From: Lewinellaceae bacterium
GTDB taxonomy: Bacteria > Bacteroidota > Bacteroidia > Chitinophagales > Saprospiraceae
NCBI GenBank assembly: GCA_016708875.1
Contig: JADJFA010000018.1
Location: forward strand, 1-64,000
Length of the DNA stretch: 64,000 bases
Reading direction: 5' to 3'
The notes under the pieces were generated by a model. It was not told the DNA's origin, searched no databases, and worked only from the letters and a program-made list of their open reading frames with translations. Positions within the stretch are counted from its first letter, which is position 1, and each line of letters starts with the position of its first letter. The position numbers and the translations under genes are program-made. Below are positions 28,801 to 37,286 of this stretch, in pieces.

Positions 28801-31800
28801 GGTACTCCGGTATCTATCGATCCAAACCCCGTATTGGGTCTTGCCAAGCGCAACGTGAAGACCGAACTGCTGGCTGACGGTTCTGCCAATGTGACCTTCG
28901 AGTTCAACCTGGAGAACTTCGGCAATGTGAACCTGAACAACCTGACGTTGACGGACAATCTGGCCTTGACCTTCCCTGCGACTTGTGCGGTGTCGGTGAT
29001 GAGCCTGACTTCGGATGACTTTATCGTTGACCCTGCCTTCAATGGTACGGGCAACAACAATATGCTGGCTGCGGGCAATGACCTGCCGGTTGGCGACAAG
29101 GGCGCGGTACTGCTGACGGTAAACGTGGCAGGCTGCGGCATTGGTCAGACCGACTTTGTGAATACGGCTACGACGACAGGCACAGCGCCGGACGGTACCG
29201 TGGTTACGGACGTCTCCGTTGACGGGTCTGACCCTGACGGTGTGGATGGCGACAACAACCCGGACGAGGAGAGTGGTACTCCGGTATCCATCGCTCCAAA
29301 CCCGGTCCTGGGTCTTGCCAAGCGCACGGTACAAACGGTGTTAAATGCTGACGGTTCTGCCAATGTGACCTTCGAGTTCAACCTGGAGAACTTCGGCAAC
29401 GTGAACCTGAACAACCTGACCCTGACGGATGATCTGGCCGCAACCTTCCCTGCCACTTGTGCAGTGACGGTGATGAGCCTGACTTCGGACGACTTTATCG
29501 TTGACCCTGCCTTCAATGGCACGGGCAGCAACAATATGCTGGCTGCGGGCAATGACCTGCCGGTCGGCGACAAGGGCGCAGTACTGCTGACGGTAAACGT
29601 GGCAGGTTGTGGCATTGGTCAGACCGACTTTGTGAATACGGCTACGACCACAGGCACAGCGCCTGACGGTACAGTGGTTACGGATGTCTCTGTTGACGGA
29701 TCTGATCCTGACGGCGTGGATGGCGACAACAACCCCGACGAGGAGAGCGGCACCCCGGTGTCCATCGCTCCAAACCCAGTCCTGGGCCTTGCCAAGCGCA
29801 ACGTGAAGACCGAACTTCTACCCGACGGTTCTGCGAATGTGACCTTCGAGTTCAACCTGGAGAACTTCGGCAACGTGAACCTGAACAACCTGACCCTGAC
29901 GGATGATCTGGCCGCAACCTTCCCTGCCACTTGTGCAGTGACGGTGATGAGCCTGACTTCGGACGACTTTATCGTTGATCCTGCCTTCAATGGCACGGGC
30001 AGCAACAATATGCTGGCTGCGGGCAATGACCTGCCGGTCGGCGACAAGGGCGCGGTACTGCTGACGGTAAACGTGGCAGGTTGTGGCATTGGTCAGACCG
30101 ACTTTGTCAACACGGCTACGACGACAGGCACAGCGCCTGACGGTACCGTGGTTACGGACGTCTCCGTTGACGGATCTGATCCTGACGGCACGGATGGCGA
30201 CAACAACCCGGACGAGGAGAGTGGTACTCCGGTGTCCATTGCTCCAAACCCGGTTATTGGCCTTGCCAAGCGCACGGGACAAACGGTGTTAAATGCCGAC
30301 GGTTCTGCCAATGTGACCTTCGAGTTCAACCTGGAGAACTTTGGCAACGTCAACCTGAACAACCTGACCCTGACGGATGATCTGGCCGCAACCTTCCCTG
30401 CCACTTGTGCAGTGACGGTGATGAGCCTGACTTCGGATGACTTTATCGTTGATCCTGCGTTCAATGGTACGGGTTTGAACAATATGCTGGCTGCGGGCAA
30501 TGACCTGCCGGTTGGCGACAAGGGTGCTGTCTTGCTGACGGTAAACGTAGCAGGCTGTGGCATTGGTCAGACCGACTTTGTGAATACGGCTACGACGACG
30601 GGCACAGCCCCGGATGGTACGGTCGTTACGGACGCCTCGGTTGACGGATCTGATCCTGACGGCACGGATGGCGACAACAACCCGGATGAGGAGAGTGGTA
30701 CTCCGGTATCTATCGATCCAAACCCGGTCCTGGGTCTTGCCAAGCGCAACGTGAAGACCGAACTTCTACCTGACGGTTCTGCCAATGTGACCTTCGAGTT
30801 CAACCTGGAGAACTTCGGCAATGTGAACCTGAACAACCTGACGTTGATCGACGATCTGGCAGCCACCTTCCCTGCGACTTGTGCAGTGACGGTGATGAGC
30901 CTGACTTCGGACGACTTTATCGTTGATCCTGCCTTCAATGGTACGGGCAACAACAATATGCTGGCTGCGGGCAATGACCTTCCGGTTGGCGACAAGGGCG
31001 CGGTCTTGCTGACGGTAAACGTGGCGGGCTGCGGTGTGGGCCAAACGGACTTTGTGAACACGGCTACGACCATGGGCACAGCGCCTGATGGTACCGTGGT
31101 TACGGATGTGTCTGTTGACGGAGCTGATCCTGACGGCGTGGATGGCGACAACAACCCGGATGAGGAGAGTGGCACCCCGGTGTCTATCGATCCAAACCCG
31201 GTCCTGGGTCTTGCCAAGCGCACGGTAAAAACCGAATTACATGCCGACGGTTCTGCCAATGTGACCTTCGAGTTCAACCTGGAGAACTTCGGCAATGTGA
31301 ACCTGAACAACCTGACGTTGATCGACGATCTGGCCGCCACCTTCCCTGCTACTTGTGCAGTGACGGTGATGAGCCTGACTTCGGACGACTTTATCGTTGA
31401 TCCTGCGTTCAATGGTACGGGCAACAACAATATGCTGGCTGCGGGCAATGACCTGCCGGTTGGCGACAAGGGCGCGGTACTGCTGACAGTAAACGTAGCA
31501 GGTTGCGGCATTGGTCAGACGGACTTTGTGAACACGGCTACGACCATGGGCACAGCGCCTGATGGTACCGTGGTTACGGATGTGTCTGTTGACGGAGCTG
31601 ATCCTGACGGCACGGATGGCGACAACAACCCGGACGAGGAGAGCGGCACCCCGGTGTCCATCGCTCCAAACCCGGTTATTGGCCTTGCCAAGCGCACGGT
31701 ACAAACGGTGTTAAATCCTGATGGTTCTGCGAATGTGACCTTCGAGTTCAACCTGGAGAACTTCGGCAACGTGAACCTGAACAACCTGACTTTGACGGAC

Positions 31801-32620
31801 GATCTGGCCTCAACCTTCCCTGCGACTTGTGCAGTGACGGTGATGAGCCTGACTTCGGATGACTTTATCGTTGACCCTGCCTTCAATGGTACGGGCAACA
31901 ACAATATGCTGGCTGCGGGTAATGACCTTCCGGCTGGCGACAAGGGTGCGGTACTGCTGACGGTAAACGTTGCGGGCTGCGGTGTGGGTCAAACGGACTT
32001 TGTCAATACGGCTACGACCACGGGCACAGCGCCTGACGGTACGGTCGTTACGGACGTCTCCGTTGACGGGTCTGACCCTGACGGCACGGATGGCGACAAC
32101 AACCCCGACGAGGAGAGCGGCACCCCGGTGTCCATCGCTCCCAACCCGGTTATTGGTTTAGCGAAGCGAACTGTCCAGGTTCAAACCCTTCCCAACGGAA
32201 GTGTAGATGTGACCTTCGAGTTCAACCTGGAAAATCTAGGCAATGTCAATATCAATGACTTAGAGGTAATTGATGATTTGGTTTTGGCTTTCCCGGCGAC
32301 TTGTGTGATCTCGGTCCAAAGCCTGACTTCGGACGACTTTATCGTTGACCCTGCCTTCAATGGCACGGGCAACAACAATATGCTGGCTGCGGGCAATGAC
32401 CTTCCAGTAGGAGACAAGGGGGCCATATTGTTGACGATCAACCTATTGAATTGTGGCCCGAACCAAATAATGTTCACCAACCAAGCCACAGTAAACGGTA
32501 CTGCGCCTGACGGCACTTCTGTTTCAGATCCCTCTGATAATGGGAGTGACCCTGATCCTGACGGTGATGGTAATCCTAATGAAACAGGAGAGAATGATCC
32601 GACCCCGGTTGATATCAACT
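22197..32620 (+). repeat. Tandem 474-bp coding repeat array B (22 units)
   Basis: Twenty-two units at 474-bp spacing from AKR at about 22203 to the diverged last unit at 32154. Units 1 and 2 have an NALTL variant and their own linkers. Roughly units 3-12 are S flavour (VSFIQNP or VSIIQNP linkers, NPSFTG). Later units up to 21 are D flavour (IAPNP or IDPNP linkers, DPAFNG). Blocks of identical sequence in neighbouring units (for example 22750-23140 and 23225-23600) point to recent unit duplication. Confidence 0.93.
25695..28403 (+). CDS. Adhesin B frame segment: S-flavour repeats to the S/D switch
   Basis: The meaningful part starts at about 25784, after the extra G. It has about five and a half repeats, S flavour until about 27840 and D flavour from about 28190. 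It ends at about 28317, where GACGAGGAGAGC reads GACGAGAGAGAGC. The ATG at 25695 is inside a repeat in another frame and is not a start. Confidence 0.7.
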   Translation: MILSLTLPSMVRAATICWRPAMIFQLEIKGAVLLTVNVANCGAAQMSFVNTATATGTAPGGTTVTDNSVDGSDPDGMDGDNNPDEESGTPVSFIQNPVLGVAKRNVKTELLPDGSANVTFEFNLENFGNVNLNNLTLTDNLAATFPATCAVSVMSLTSDDFIVNPSFTGTGSNNLLAAGNDLPVGDKGAVLLTINVANCGAAQMSFVNTATATGTSPGGTTVTDNSVDGSDPDGVDGDNNPDEESGTPVSFIQNPVLGVAKRNVKTELLPDGSANVTFEFNLENFGNVNLNNLTLTDDLAATFPATCAVSVMSLTSDDFIVNPAFNGTGNNNMLAAGNDLPVGDKGAVLLTVNVANCGAAQMSFVNTATATGTSPGGTTVTDNSVDGSDPDGVDGDNNPDEESGTPVSIIQNPVLGVAKRNVQTVLNADGSANVTFEFNLENFGNVNLNNLTLTDNLAATFPTTCAVTVMSLTSDDFIVNPSFTGTGNNNMLAAGNDLPVGDKGAVLLTVNVANCGASQTSFVNNATATGTSPGGTTVTDNSVNGSDPDGTDGDNNPDEESGTPVSFIQNPVLGVAKRNVKTELLPDGSANVTFEFNLENFGNVNLNNLTLTDNLAAAFPATCAVTVMSLTSDDFIVNPSFTGTGNNNMLAAGNDLPVGDKGAVLLTVNVANCGAAQTSFVNTATATGTSPGGTTVTDNSVNGSDPDGTDGDNNPDEESGTPVSFIQNPVLGVAKRNVKTELLPDGSANVTFEFNLENFGNVNLNNLTLTDNLAATFPTTCAVSVMSLTSDDFIVDPAFNGTGNNNMLAAGNDLPVGDKGAVLLTVNVANCGTGQTDFVNTATTTGTAPDGTVVTDVSVDGSDPDGVDGDNNPDERERHPGVHRSQPGYWPCQAQREDRTAG

Positions 32621-33027
32621 GCCTGTTGCCACAGACCTATGCGATAACGCTGAAAACCTGTGCTTTGGGACAAGGCATGTTGATGGGAGATTTCAATTTT
32701 GCAGTGCTTCATGCGGCAGAATTGGTTACGACTAACACGTTCAATGGTCCGGTTCCGACCGGTATTATTGTAACTTTCCATAATTCACTGGAAGATGCCA
32801 ATACAAACCAGAACCCTCTGCCGAATATTTATAACAGCCAAACGGCTAATATTTGGGCACGTATTCAGCGTAATTCTAATCCGGCATGTTACTCTATTGA
32901 TGTAATACAGTTGATTGTCAATCCGTTGCCAATCTTGTTGTTGAACAAAACAGACGAAACATGCTCTGCGTCCAATGATGGTACGGCGAGTGTATTCGTA
33001 ACAAACACCCAAGGGGCTTCACCGTGA
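28261..33027 (+). CDS. Adhesin B frame segment: D-flavour repeats, last unit, QTYAITLK module
   Basis: The longest clean stretch of D-flavour units (true part about 28319-33018): eight D units, the diverged final unit (32154-32620) and the post-array QTYAITLK module. It stops inside the SprB repeat, where a net 73 bp present in locus A (7198-7271) is missing near 33020. The first 20 or so codons from 28261 are out of frame with the protein. Confidence 0.75.
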   Translation: MSPLTGLTLTVWMATTTRTRESGTPVSIAPNPVIGLAKRNVKTELLADGSANVTFEFNLENFGNVNLNNLTLIDDLAATFPTTCAVTVMSLTSDDFIVDPAFNGTGNNNMLAAGNDLPVGDKGAVLLTVNVAGCGIGQTDFVNTATTMGTAPDGTVVTDMSVDGSDPDGTDGDNNPDEESGTPVSIDPNPVLGLAKRNVKTELLADGSANVTFEFNLENFGNVNLNNLTLTDNLALTFPATCAVSVMSLTSDDFIVDPAFNGTGNNNMLAAGNDLPVGDKGAVLLTVNVAGCGIGQTDFVNTATTTGTAPDGTVVTDVSVDGSDPDGVDGDNNPDEESGTPVSIAPNPVLGLAKRTVQTVLNADGSANVTFEFNLENFGNVNLNNLTLTDDLAATFPATCAVTVMSLTSDDFIVDPAFNGTGSNNMLAAGNDLPVGDKGAVLLTVNVAGCGIGQTDFVNTATTTGTAPDGTVVTDVSVDGSDPDGVDGDNNPDEESGTPVSIAPNPVLGLAKRNVKTELLPDGSANVTFEFNLENFGNVNLNNLTLTDDLAATFPATCAVTVMSLTSDDFIVDPAFNGTGSNNMLAAGNDLPVGDKGAVLLTVNVAGCGIGQTDFVNTATTTGTAPDGTVVTDVSVDGSDPDGTDGDNNPDEESGTPVSIAPNPVIGLAKRTGQTVLNADGSANVTFEFNLENFGNVNLNNLTLTDDLAATFPATCAVTVMSLTSDDFIVDPAFNGTGLNNMLAAGNDLPVGDKGAVLLTVNVAGCGIGQTDFVNTATTTGTAPDGTVVTDASVDGSDPDGTDGDNNPDEESGTPVSIDPNPVLGLAKRNVKTELLPDGSANVTFEFNLENFGNVNLNNLTLIDDLAATFPATCAVTVMSLTSDDFIVDPAFNGTGNNNMLAAGNDLPVGDKGAVLLTVNVAGCGVGQTDFVNTATTMGTAPDGTVVTDVSVDGADPDGVDGDNNPDEESGTPVSIDPNPVLGLAKRTVKTELHADGSANVTFEFNLENFGNVNLNNLTLIDDLAATFPATCAVTVMSLTSDDFIVDPAFNGTGNNNMLAAGNDLPVGDKGAVLLTVNVAGCGIGQTDFVNTATTMGTAPDGTVVTDVSVDGADPDGTDGDNNPDEESGTPVSIAPNPVIGLAKRTVQTVLNPDGSANVTFEFNLENFGNVNLNNLTLTDDLASTFPATCAVTVMSLTSDDFIVDPAFNGTGNNNMLAAGNDLPAGDKGAVLLTVNVAGCGVGQTDFVNTATTTGTAPDGTVVTDVSVDGSDPDGTDGDNNPDEESGTPVSIAPNPVIGLAKRTVQVQTLPNGSVDVTFEFNLENLGNVNINDLEVIDDLVLAFPATCVISVQSLTSDDFIVDPAFNGTGNNNMLAAGNDLPVGDKGAILLTINLLNCGPNQIMFTNQATVNGTAPDGTSVSDPSDNGSDPDPDGDGNPNETGENDPTPVDINCLLPQTYAITLKTCALGQGMLMGDFNFAVLHAAELVTTNTFNGPVPTGIIVTFHNSLEDANTNQNPLPNIYNSQTANIWARIQRNSNPACYSIDVIQLIVNPLPILLLNKTDETCSASNDGTASVFVTNTQGASP

Positions 33028-34367
33028 CAGTAACGGATGGCAATGGCTGCTCCAGCACTGGTTCCGTAACCGTAGCAGAAGGACCTGTGCTGACGATGGT
33101 TGTGATTCCTAATATCGGCCCATTGTGCCCAGGCCAGAAGACGATTCAGCCAACACTATTGTCCAGTACGCCATTTAATCCGAATACAGTTTATACCTGG
33201 AGTGGTGGGGCTTTTGCTGGTTTGCCCAATGGCAGCTCAACAGGCTTGAACCCTGTAATTCCTGGATTTGATGCTACGACGATTGAGGGGGTCTATACGG
33301 TAACGGTAACGGCAACTCTTGGCACATTGCCAAACCAGTGCTCTGCGACTACCATGTTTACCATTACAATCAATGATGCGGCGCCACCATTGTTTGACAA
33401 TTGTCCGACAACCATGGTTATGATCGGCAACGATCCGGATCAGTGCAGTGGCAAGTTGAACTGGACTAAGCCGACGGCTACAGATGCGTGTGCTATATTT
33501 GTCAATGTTATACAAACTGGTGGTCCGTTATCCGGAACGGTAGTTCCGATTACCTGCCCGCCAACACCACAGACCATTACCTACACAGCGAATGACGGCA
33601 ATGGCAATATCTCTACCTGTACTTTCCAGATAATGGTAGTTGATACGGAGAAACCAGAGTTTGATGCGGATATTTTAATGCCAGGTAATGTCACAGTGGA
33701 ATGCGATGCAGTTCCAACCAACTGTATCCCACGGACTGGAGGCGCTTGTACGCCATTAACCAATGATGATGTGAATGACAATTGTACGGCTCCTGCAGAT
33801 CTGGAGGTTGATTTCAATGAAGTCAGCACACAGAATCCAGATCCGGCAAATTGTGGGCATTACAATTACATGATCACCAGAACCTGGACAATTACAGACT
33901 GCGCGGGCAACGAGTTGGTTCATGTTCAGAAAATCACGGTACAGGATACCAAGGCGCCCACTGCATTGTGTAAAAACGCAACGGCGACATTGGACAAAAA
34001 CGGCAAGTATACCTTAAGTCCGTTTGACGTTGACAATGGGTCTTTTGACAATTGTGCACCTACAGCTAATCTGACTTTCAGTGTTATGCCAGTCAATGGA
34101 ACCGGTAATCCACCGCTGTCCTGTGCAAACCTGGGCCCAAATTTGATCATCCTCACCGTTTCGGATCCTTGTGGCAAATGCAGCAACCTGCACAGCCGTA
34201 GTAACGGTGGTAGAAGGAATTGCACCCTGTGTGCCGGAGATTCAGGTGGAAACCAGCTGTATGGGCATGAACAACATGGGCAATGCCACAACAATGGAAA
34301 ATGGTCAGTTCATGGATCTCATCACCATCAAGTCGCTGGCGATGATGACCTGGAAAATTACCGTTAA
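33024..34367 (+). CDS. Adhesin B frame segment: SprB remnant and HYR-like modules
   Basis: Begins with the tail of the deleted SprB repeat (VTVTDGNGC) and reads through the linker and HYR-like modules found in locus A at 7300-8430. It closes at about 34178 because GGCAATTCAGC in A reads GGCAAATGCAGC here (one base more). The residues after that point are out of frame. Confidence 0.65.
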   Translation: MTVTDGNGCSSTGSVTVAEGPVLTMVVIPNIGPLCPGQKTIQPTLLSSTPFNPNTVYTWSGGAFAGLPNGSSTGLNPVIPGFDATTIEGVYTVTVTATLGTLPNQCSATTMFTITINDAAPPLFDNCPTTMVMIGNDPDQCSGKLNWTKPTATDACAIFVNVIQTGGPLSGTVVPITCPPTPQTITYTANDGNGNISTCTFQIMVVDTEKPEFDADILMPGNVTVECDAVPTNCIPRTGGACTPLTNDDVNDNCTAPADLEVDFNEVSTQNPDPANCGHYNYMITRTWTITDCAGNELVHVQKITVQDTKAPTALCKNATATLDKNGKYTLSPFDVDNGSFDNCAPTANLTFSVMPVNGTGNPPLSCANLGPNLIILTVSDPCGKCSNLHSRSNGGRRNCTLCAGDSGGNQLYGHEQHGQCHNNGKWSVHGSHHHQVAGDDDLENYR

Positions 34368-34941
34368 TGTCACCAGCAATGGTCAGGGCTTATATAACAT
34401 CAATAGCCCAACACCGCCTACAGCACCTGTTCTACTCCCGATAGGTACCACCTTCATTGCTGGAACTGCTGACGGCATTGACAACGATGGAGATGGGCTT
34501 ATGGATGAAGCAGATGAGATGATCTACTACACCTTGAAAGTGCTTCATGTGGATTGCCAAGGGTATGACATAACGGTTAGCAACGCAGGGGGAATAGGTA
34601 TGGGCAGCCTCGCATCATTCCATATCCAGAACAAGGCATGCTACCCTACACCTTATTTCTGTAACACAGAGGATGTATTCTGCCCTTGCACCACGTTCGA
34701 CATTGAAGTGTGTGAATATAACAATGCTGCAGGCTCTGTGGTGCCAGGTTCCATCATGGTGGATGGAGTTCCGACTACCGTTTTCGATGCCGGCGCTTTG
34801 GGCGTTGGCCCACATACGATTATGGCAACGTTTGACGCAGGAATAGCCACGACTAATCTGGTAATTAACGGTGTGCAATTGGGTGGAACCATGCAAGATG
34901 CACTTAACGACCCAGGCTGCAAGCAAAGATTACGAAGGTAG
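34171..34941 (+). CDS. Adhesin B frame segment: mid-stalk module
   Basis: Covers the region of locus A at 8425-9180, including the Asp-rich DGIDNDGDGLMDEADE segment, which resembles a thrombospondin type 3-like calcium loop. It closes at about 34926 through loss of one A in CAAAAGATT. Confidence 0.65.
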   Translation: MANAATCTAVVTVVEGIAPCVPEIQVETSCMGMNNMGNATTMENGQFMDLITIKSLAMMTWKITVNVTSNGQGLYNINSPTPPTAPVLLPIGTTFIAGTADGIDNDGDGLMDEADEMIYYTLKVLHVDCQGYDITVSNAGGIGMGSLASFHIQNKACYPTPYFCNTEDVFCPCTTFDIEVCEYNNAAGSVVPGSIMVDGVPTTVFDAGALGVGPHTIMATFDAGIATTNLVINGVQLGGTMQDALNDPGCKQRLRR

Positions 34942-34997
34942 TCAATATTGTTCCGACTCCTAATACGCTGATTTGCAATGACCTGGTTTATGTTTCC

Positions 34998-35219
34998 ATG
35001 GACGAGGACTGCAAAGTGACCCTTGGGGCTGACGATGTGCTTGAAGGCACCTATTTCTGTTATGATGATTATGTGGTCGAGGTGGATAAAACCGCTCCAT
35101 TCGGCAATGGCCCATGGGAAATGCCCATGTTTGGTCCTGCTGATATTGGCAAGACTTATTTCTACCATGTGCTTCATGATTGTGGCGGGCCCAATACTTG
35201 CTGGGGAGGTAAAGATTGA
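34998..35219 (+). CDS. Adhesin B frame segment: short stalk piece
   Basis: The in-frame continuation between the breaks at about 34926 and about 35206. It matches locus A at 9250-9460. It ends where a run of six G in A (TGGGGGGAGG) is only four G here. Confidence 0.5.
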   Translation: MDEDCKVTLGADDVLEGTYFCYDDYVVEVDKTAPFGNGPWEMPMFGPADIGKTYFYHVLHDCGGPNTCWGGKD

Positions 35220-35685
35220 GGATAAATTGGCTCCTAAACTCCATTGCACGATAGACATCACCATTGCTTGCAGTGAACCAGTCGATGTTTCGTATACCGG
35301 CAACGTTGTTGTGACCGATTGCAGTGCTTATACGACTGTAATTGACGATGTATTCGCAGATTTTGGAGAATGTGGAAGCCCTCGGGGTCAGTTTTTACGC
35401 ACCTGGATTGTCACGGACATTTGGGGTAACCAGTCTTCCTGCTCGCAACTTATCACAATCACGAAGTTTGAACTGGCAAGTGTGGTCATGCCGGTTGATA
35501 TAACAGTCAACTGTGAAGATTTACACTTGAACCTTTCTGCGATCCAACCCGATGCAACCGGACGTCCAAGCATTAATGGAGCACCTATCGGAAATGGAGG
35601 TTATTGTTCTGCATCCATTTCCACACAGACGAAAAGTTCGACATCTGTGCCGGAAGTTACTCTATACATCGAACCTGGAAGGTAA
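35023..35685 (+). CDS. Adhesin B frame segment: HYR-like module
   Basis: The meaningful part is about 35210-35622 (VKIEDKLAP through CSASIS), a HYR-like module corresponding to 9463-9875 in locus A. It ends with loss of one T in TTTCCTACAC. The upstream part of this open frame is out of frame with the protein. Confidence 0.5.
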   Translation: MGLTMCLKAPISVMMIMWSRWIKPLHSAMAHGKCPCLVLLILARLISTMCFMIVAGPILAGEVKIEDKLAPKLHCTIDITIACSEPVDVSYTGNVVVTDCSAYTTVIDDVFADFGECGSPRGQFLRTWIVTDIWGNQSSCSQLITITKFELASVVMPVDITVNCEDLHLNLSAIQPDATGRPSINGAPIGNGGYCSASISTQTKSSTSVPEVTLYIEPGR

Positions 35686-37286
35686 GCAACGAGTGTCTAC
35701 TACTGGGAAATGGCAATCCGATCATTCACACCCAACGAATTCGTGTTAAAGACTTTGGTGGTCCAGCATTTGATTGCCCCGCAACGGTAACGGTTTCTAC
35801 AGATCCGTTTACTTGCTGCGCCACGGCTGCGCTTCCAAGCATGATTGTCTCCGAAGGCTGTTCTTTTATAAGTGGCTTGGAAGCCAAAGTGACGGGGATA
35901 AATCCGAACAACGGCAATGTTATTACATTCACTGTGCCTGGCCATCTTGAGGATTTTGCAGGTAATAATTGGTGGAATCCAGACACTTTAGCTGTCTTTA
36001 ATTACACACAGTGTATGCCAATAGGTGAATATACGGTCCAGTACAAAGCGCAAGATCAGTGCAGCAACATCTCATACTGCAGTTTCCTTTTGAGAGTGGA
36101 GGACTTGGTGCCCCCAGCCGTTTCTTGCGACCAGTTCACTCAAGTGGCTCTGACGGTTGACGGTATGGCAATTGTCAATGCTTCAACCTTCGACGACGGC
36201 TCGACGGACAACTGCTGCCTCGACCGTTTCGAGGTACGCCGCATGAATGCGAACCCTTGTTCAGACGACCAGTTCGACACAACGGTCAAATTCTGCTGCT
36301 CCGACATCGGCGACACAGTCATGGTCGTGTTCCGTGCATGGGACTGCCACGACAACTACAACGACTGCATGGTGTCCGTTCTGGTGGAGGACAAAATCAA
36401 GCCGACTTGCAACCCGCCAGCACAAGTAGCAGTGAACTGCGAGAACTTCGATCCAAGCCTCTGGGCTTATGGTTTTGCTACTGGCACCGACAACTGCTGT
36501 CTGGACACGATCACGCACACTGCGAACTATACCCTGTTCGACACGGTGTGTAACCGCGGCACGATCACACGGACTTTCCGCAGTTTTGACTGCGCGAACA
36601 ACTCCGCCCAGTGCACGCAACGCGTCATCGTGTCGTACCTACAGGACTACTTCGTGAAATTCCCGAACGATGCGATCGTGACGGAATGCGACGGAACGGG
36701 CCTTTACCAGGAGCCGATCTTCTTCGGCGAAGATTGCGAACTCTTGGGCGTCAGCTTTGCCGATGAAATCTTCACAGTAGTGCCCGACGCTTGCTTCAAG
36801 ATTGAGCGGACCTGGAGCATCATCAACTGGTGTACGTTCAACCCGAACCTGGACTTCATATACGTTCCGAACCCGAACCCGAACGCGATCACGAATCACC
36901 CGACGAACCTTGCAGGCCCGACCGTGTCTGAGTGCGGAACCTTGGCCCCATGGGCGCCGACGGTGGTGCGGATCAATCCTTCGGATCCGACAACGACGAA
37001 CTTCTGTACGTTCTGGGACGCGGACGCAAACGGCTACCGGTACAAACAGATCATCAAGATCATTGACGGTCAAAAGCCCACGGGTACGTACGTGACGCCG
37101 GCCTGCGACAACCAGAACTGGACGACGCCAAACAGCGACCTGCTGTGGAACGAGATGTACTGGTGGGACAACGGCATCCAGACACATGACCTGTGCGAGG
37201 AGCCAACCGAAGCTTTGCATCACGGGCACAGACGCTTGCTCTGGCGCGAACATCAACATCGAGTACCTGTTGTTCCTCGACCTTGA
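35604..37286 (+). CDS. Adhesin B frame segment: GC-rich C-terminal stalk
   Basis: Matches 9880-11460 of locus A, with the same abrupt rise in third-position G and C near 36120. Cysteine-paired modules (DNCCLD, CCSDIGDT) are conserved. Several substitutions against A are real-looking (for example around 36250-36300, where five bases differ within about 40). It closes at about 37208, where one base is added in CCAACCGAAGC. Confidence 0.65.
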   Translation: MFCIHFHTDEKFDICAGSYSIHRTWKVSNECLLLGNGNPIIHTQRIRVKDFGGPAFDCPATVTVSTDPFTCCATAALPSMIVSEGCSFISGLEAKVTGINPNNGNVITFTVPGHLEDFAGNNWWNPDTLAVFNYTQCMPIGEYTVQYKAQDQCSNISYCSFLLRVEDLVPPAVSCDQFTQVALTVDGMAIVNASTFDDGSTDNCCLDRFEVRRMNANPCSDDQFDTTVKFCCSDIGDTVMVVFRAWDCHDNYNDCMVSVLVEDKIKPTCNPPAQVAVNCENFDPSLWAYGFATGTDNCCLDTITHTANYTLFDTVCNRGTITRTFRSFDCANNSAQCTQRVIVSYLQDYFVKFPNDAIVTECDGTGLYQEPIFFGEDCELLGVSFADEIFTVVPDACFKIERTWSIINWCTFNPNLDFIYVPNPNPNAITNHPTNLAGPTVSECGTLAPWAPTVVRINPSDPTTTNFCTFWDADANGYRYKQIIKIIDGQKPTGTYVTPACDNQNWTTPNSDLLWNEMYWWDNGIQTHDLCEEPTEALHHGHRRLLWREHQHRVPVVPRP

